From Halobellus clavatus (GTDB lineage Archaea; Halobacteriota; Halobacteria; Halobacteriales; Haloferacaceae): a stretch of 64,000 bases of DNA. Positions 62,508-64,000 of the stretch are shown piece after piece. Position 1 is the first letter of the stretch. The number at the start of each line of letters is the position of its first letter. Location of the stretch: NCBI RefSeq assembly GCF_900107195.1, contig NZ_FNPB01000005.1:186001-250000 (forward strand). Reading direction: 5' to 3'. The notes beneath the pieces are model-generated. The model was not told the origin of the DNA, searched no databases, and saw nothing but the letters and a program-made list of their open reading frames with translations. The position numbers and the translations under genes were made by a program.

Positions 62508-63425
62508 TTATTTCTGTTGCATACTGATCGTTTTCAGCATCGGGTTCCGGAGGATGATCATCAGCACCAGCGGGACCACGAGCGTCATCACGGCACCGGC
62601 CATAATCACGCCCCACAGGGGCTTGCCGGCCTGCGGTGAGAGCTGTGCGAGACCCGGCTGGATGACGCCCTTTGTCCGTTGGTCGTTGATGATGAGGAGC
62701 GGCCAGAGGTACTGATTCCACCCCCAGATGAACGCGATGGCGAACAGGCCGGCGATCATGCTCTTCGACATCGGGACCACGACCGAGAGGAGGAACCTGA
62801 TCGGCCCGACCCCGTCGAGTTTCGCCTGTTCGACGAGCGAGTCCGAGATGGACTTGAAGTGCTGTCTGAGCAGTAGGATCGACGTCGCGCTCGCCATATA
62901 CGGGAGGATCAGCCCCGGGCGCGTATTGACGAACTTGGGATCGAAGGCGAGCCGGTAGAACGAGGTGTCGAAGACCAACTGCCAGTCGTTGCCCGCGACC
63001 ATCAGTTCGTACATCGGTACGATCCGGACCGGAACCGGCAGTGCGAGGGTGAAGAGGATCAACAGCAGGATGAGCCGCTTGAACGGCAGGCTGTAGTAGA
63101 CGAGCGCCATCGCGGCGAGCAGCGAGATGCCGACCTTCCCGATCCCGATCGCCAGCGCCATAACGAACGAGTTGATGAGGTACGTATCGAAGTTGTGGAC
63201 GGTCAGCGCTTCGACGTAGTTACTGAGCCCGTCGGCACCGACACCGACGAGCGACGTCTGGACGATCCGGAACGCCGGCTGCGTGCTCATTAGCAGTGCG
63301 AAGATGATCGGGAGGCTGAGCACGAACAGCGCGACGACGAGCGTCAGGTGCAGTCGGAGCTGACTCCCGAAGCGTTGTTCGAACTGCGTGAGTCCCGGCA
63401 GCGACGACTGGCGTTCGCTCGCCAT
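62508..63425 (-). CDS. ugpE: ABC transporter permease, UgpE type
   Basis: A 305-residue inner membrane permease with six segments and the EAA loop EQAKLDGVGPIRFLLSVVVPMSK that docks the ATPase. It is of the carbohydrate uptake family used for sn-glycerol-3-phosphate and sugars. A clear GGAGGTG lies 6 nt before ATG 63425, so I chose this start over GTG 63434. It begins 1 nt after the stop of the partner permease. Confidence 0.88.
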   Translation of the reverse strand: MASERQSSLPGLTQFEQRFGSQLRLHLTLVVALFVLSLPIIFALLMSTQPAFRIVQTSLVGVGADGLSNYVEALTVHNFDTYLINSFVMALAIGIGKVGISLLAAMALVYYSLPFKRLILLLILFTLALPVPVRIVPMYELMVAGNDWQLVFDTSFYRLAFDPKFVNTRPGLILPYMASATSILLLRQHFKSISDSLVEQAKLDGVGPIRFLLSVVVPMSKSMIAGLFAIAFIWGWNQYLWPLLIINDQRTKGVIQPGLAQLSPQAGKPLWGVIMAGAVMTLVVPLVLMIILRNPMLKTISMQQK

Positions 63426-63426
63426 C

Positions 63427-64000
63427 TCAGGCACCTCCGTAGTGGGCGAACTTGTCCGAGATCCACAACTGGATTCCGGTCAGCCCGCCGACGATCACGA
63501 ACAGCACGATCGACTTCGCCGACGCGCGGCCGATCAGACCGTCGGAGAAGGTGGCGTAGATGTCGTAGATCAGGATATTCACCGTGTTGCTTGGGCCTCC
63601 CTGCAACACCTCGATGATCGGATACGTCAGGAAGAAGGAATTTGCCGTGTTGACGATCGTGAGGAACGCCAGCGTCGGCGAGATCATCGGCACGTAGACG
63701 AACAGGAGCTTCTTGACCCATCCGAGGCCGTCCAAGCGCATCGTCTCGTTGATGGTCTCGGGGATGTTGCCGAGCGCGGCCACCATGAAGATGATATTGT
63801 AGCCGATGAGCTTCCAGACGCCGCCGGAGGCGACGAATACCCACGCCCACAGCGGGTTGGTGGTGTAATCGAGGTTGAGGCTGATACCCACGAGGCCGAG
63901 CACGCCGCGGAGCGTCTCGGTGAAGATCCCCACCGAGGGGTTGAACAGCGTCTTCCAGAGCGTCGCCGTCACCGCGAACGACAGCGCGTAGGTGAAGATC
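63427..64000 (-). CDS. ugpA: ABC transporter permease, UgpA type (partial at window edge)
   Basis: The C-terminal 190 or so residues of a permease. The frame continues through the window edge: the codons before the internal GTG read FTYALSFAVTATLWKTLF, so the start lies outside. The EAA loop is seen as INETMRLDGLGWVKKLLFVYVPMISPT. It pairs with UgpE. The substrate-binding protein and ATPase are presumably further on. Linkage to GDPD and glp genes suggests glycerol-3-phosphate. Confidence 0.87.
   Translation of the reverse strand, partial: IFTYALSFAVTATLWKTLFNPSVGIFTETLRGVLGLVGISLNLDYTTNPLWAWVFVASGGVWKLIGYNIIFMVAALGNIPETINETMRLDGLGWVKKLLFVYVPMISPTLAFLTIVNTANSFFLTYPIIEVLQGGPSNTVNILIYDIYATFSDGLIGRASAKSIVLFVIVGGLTGIQLWISDKFAHYGGA
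63432..63438 (-). promoter_or_regulatory. Shine-Dalgarno of ugpE
   Basis: GGAGGTG on the minus strand with 6-nt spacing to ATG 63425; it decides between the two possible starts. Confidence 0.7.

Noticed and set aside
1-64000. CRISPR arrays, insertion sequences, rRNA genes
   Set aside because: I saw no regularly spaced repeats, no transposase-like protein with terminal inverted repeats, and no rRNA sequence.

Overview
The window is about 64 kb of chromosome from an extremely halophilic archaeon (class Halobacteria). The evidence is high GC with strong GC3 bias, very acidic proteins, archaeal-type ribosomal and RNA polymerase genes (S4, S11, S13, L18e, RpoD/N/K), tRNAs without an encoded CCA end, Tat-dependent lipoprotein signals, and many start codons placed 24-30 nt behind a TATA-like box, as expected for leaderless haloarchaeal mRNAs. 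I cannot fix the genus from sequence alone.

Layout. 0-8.4 kb is core chromosome: small membrane proteins, a rhomboid protease, a polysaccharide flippase, tRNA-Pro(GGG), and the minus-strand cluster adk - DUF106/EMC3-like - cmk - truB(Cbf5), followed by a NUDIX hydrolase and small conserved halophile genes. 8.5-9.9 kb is an AT-richer patch with a CAP-domain secreted protein, a zinc-finger ORF and a decayed tRNA 3' end. 9.9-19.86 kb is an integrative element in tRNA-Ser(UGA). It is bounded by a 50-bp direct repeat of the tRNA 5' half (9954-10003 and 19808-19857, one mismatch). It carries a tyrosine integrase, a PhiH1-repressor-like regulator beside a palindrome, an AAA ATPase with a helper gene, a long structured inverted repeat, a palindrome-rich gene-free region, several microproteins, and two divergent nuclease genes (PD-(D/E)XK and GIY-YIG) that look like a defence cargo.

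19.9-25 kb returns to core genes: a DUF2064-like protein, a UDG-superfamily protein, Mrp, MoaA, a glutamine amidotransferase and a thioredoxin. 25.1-31.6 kb is the transcription/translation superoperon: tRNA-Ser(GCU)-S13-S4-S11-RpoD-tRNA-Leu(CAG)-L18e-L13-S9-RpoN-RpoK-enolase-S2. A 24-bp copy of the tRNA-Leu 3' end lies 102 bp downstream of the gene. 31.6-48.9 kb holds a rhodanese-MBL sulfur-metabolism protein, a DUF2342 metalloprotease, a Dna2-like helicase/nuclease, a tautomerase-like protein, an SLC13 permease, an Lhr-type helicase, an MBL hydrolase, a REC-PAS regulator, an alpha/beta hydrolase with an Asp in the nucleophile position, a universal stress protein and a large orphan membrane protein.

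48.9-64 kb is centred on glycerol. GlpA-GlpB-GlpC (anaerobic-type glycerol-3-phosphate dehydrogenase) is divergent from GlpK and a cotranscribed membrane protein. Further on are a glycerophosphodiesterase and two UgpA/UgpE-type ABC permeases; the last runs off the window. Together these would import and break down glycerol, glycerol-3-phosphate and glycerophosphodiesters. Between them lie a divergent Orc1/Cdc6-like ATPase, a three-gene set (zinc-type dehydrogenase, PTPS/QueD-like enzyme with Glu in place of the catalytic Cys, methyltransferase) that may be part of an undescribed pterin-like pathway, and a CaCA cation exchanger.
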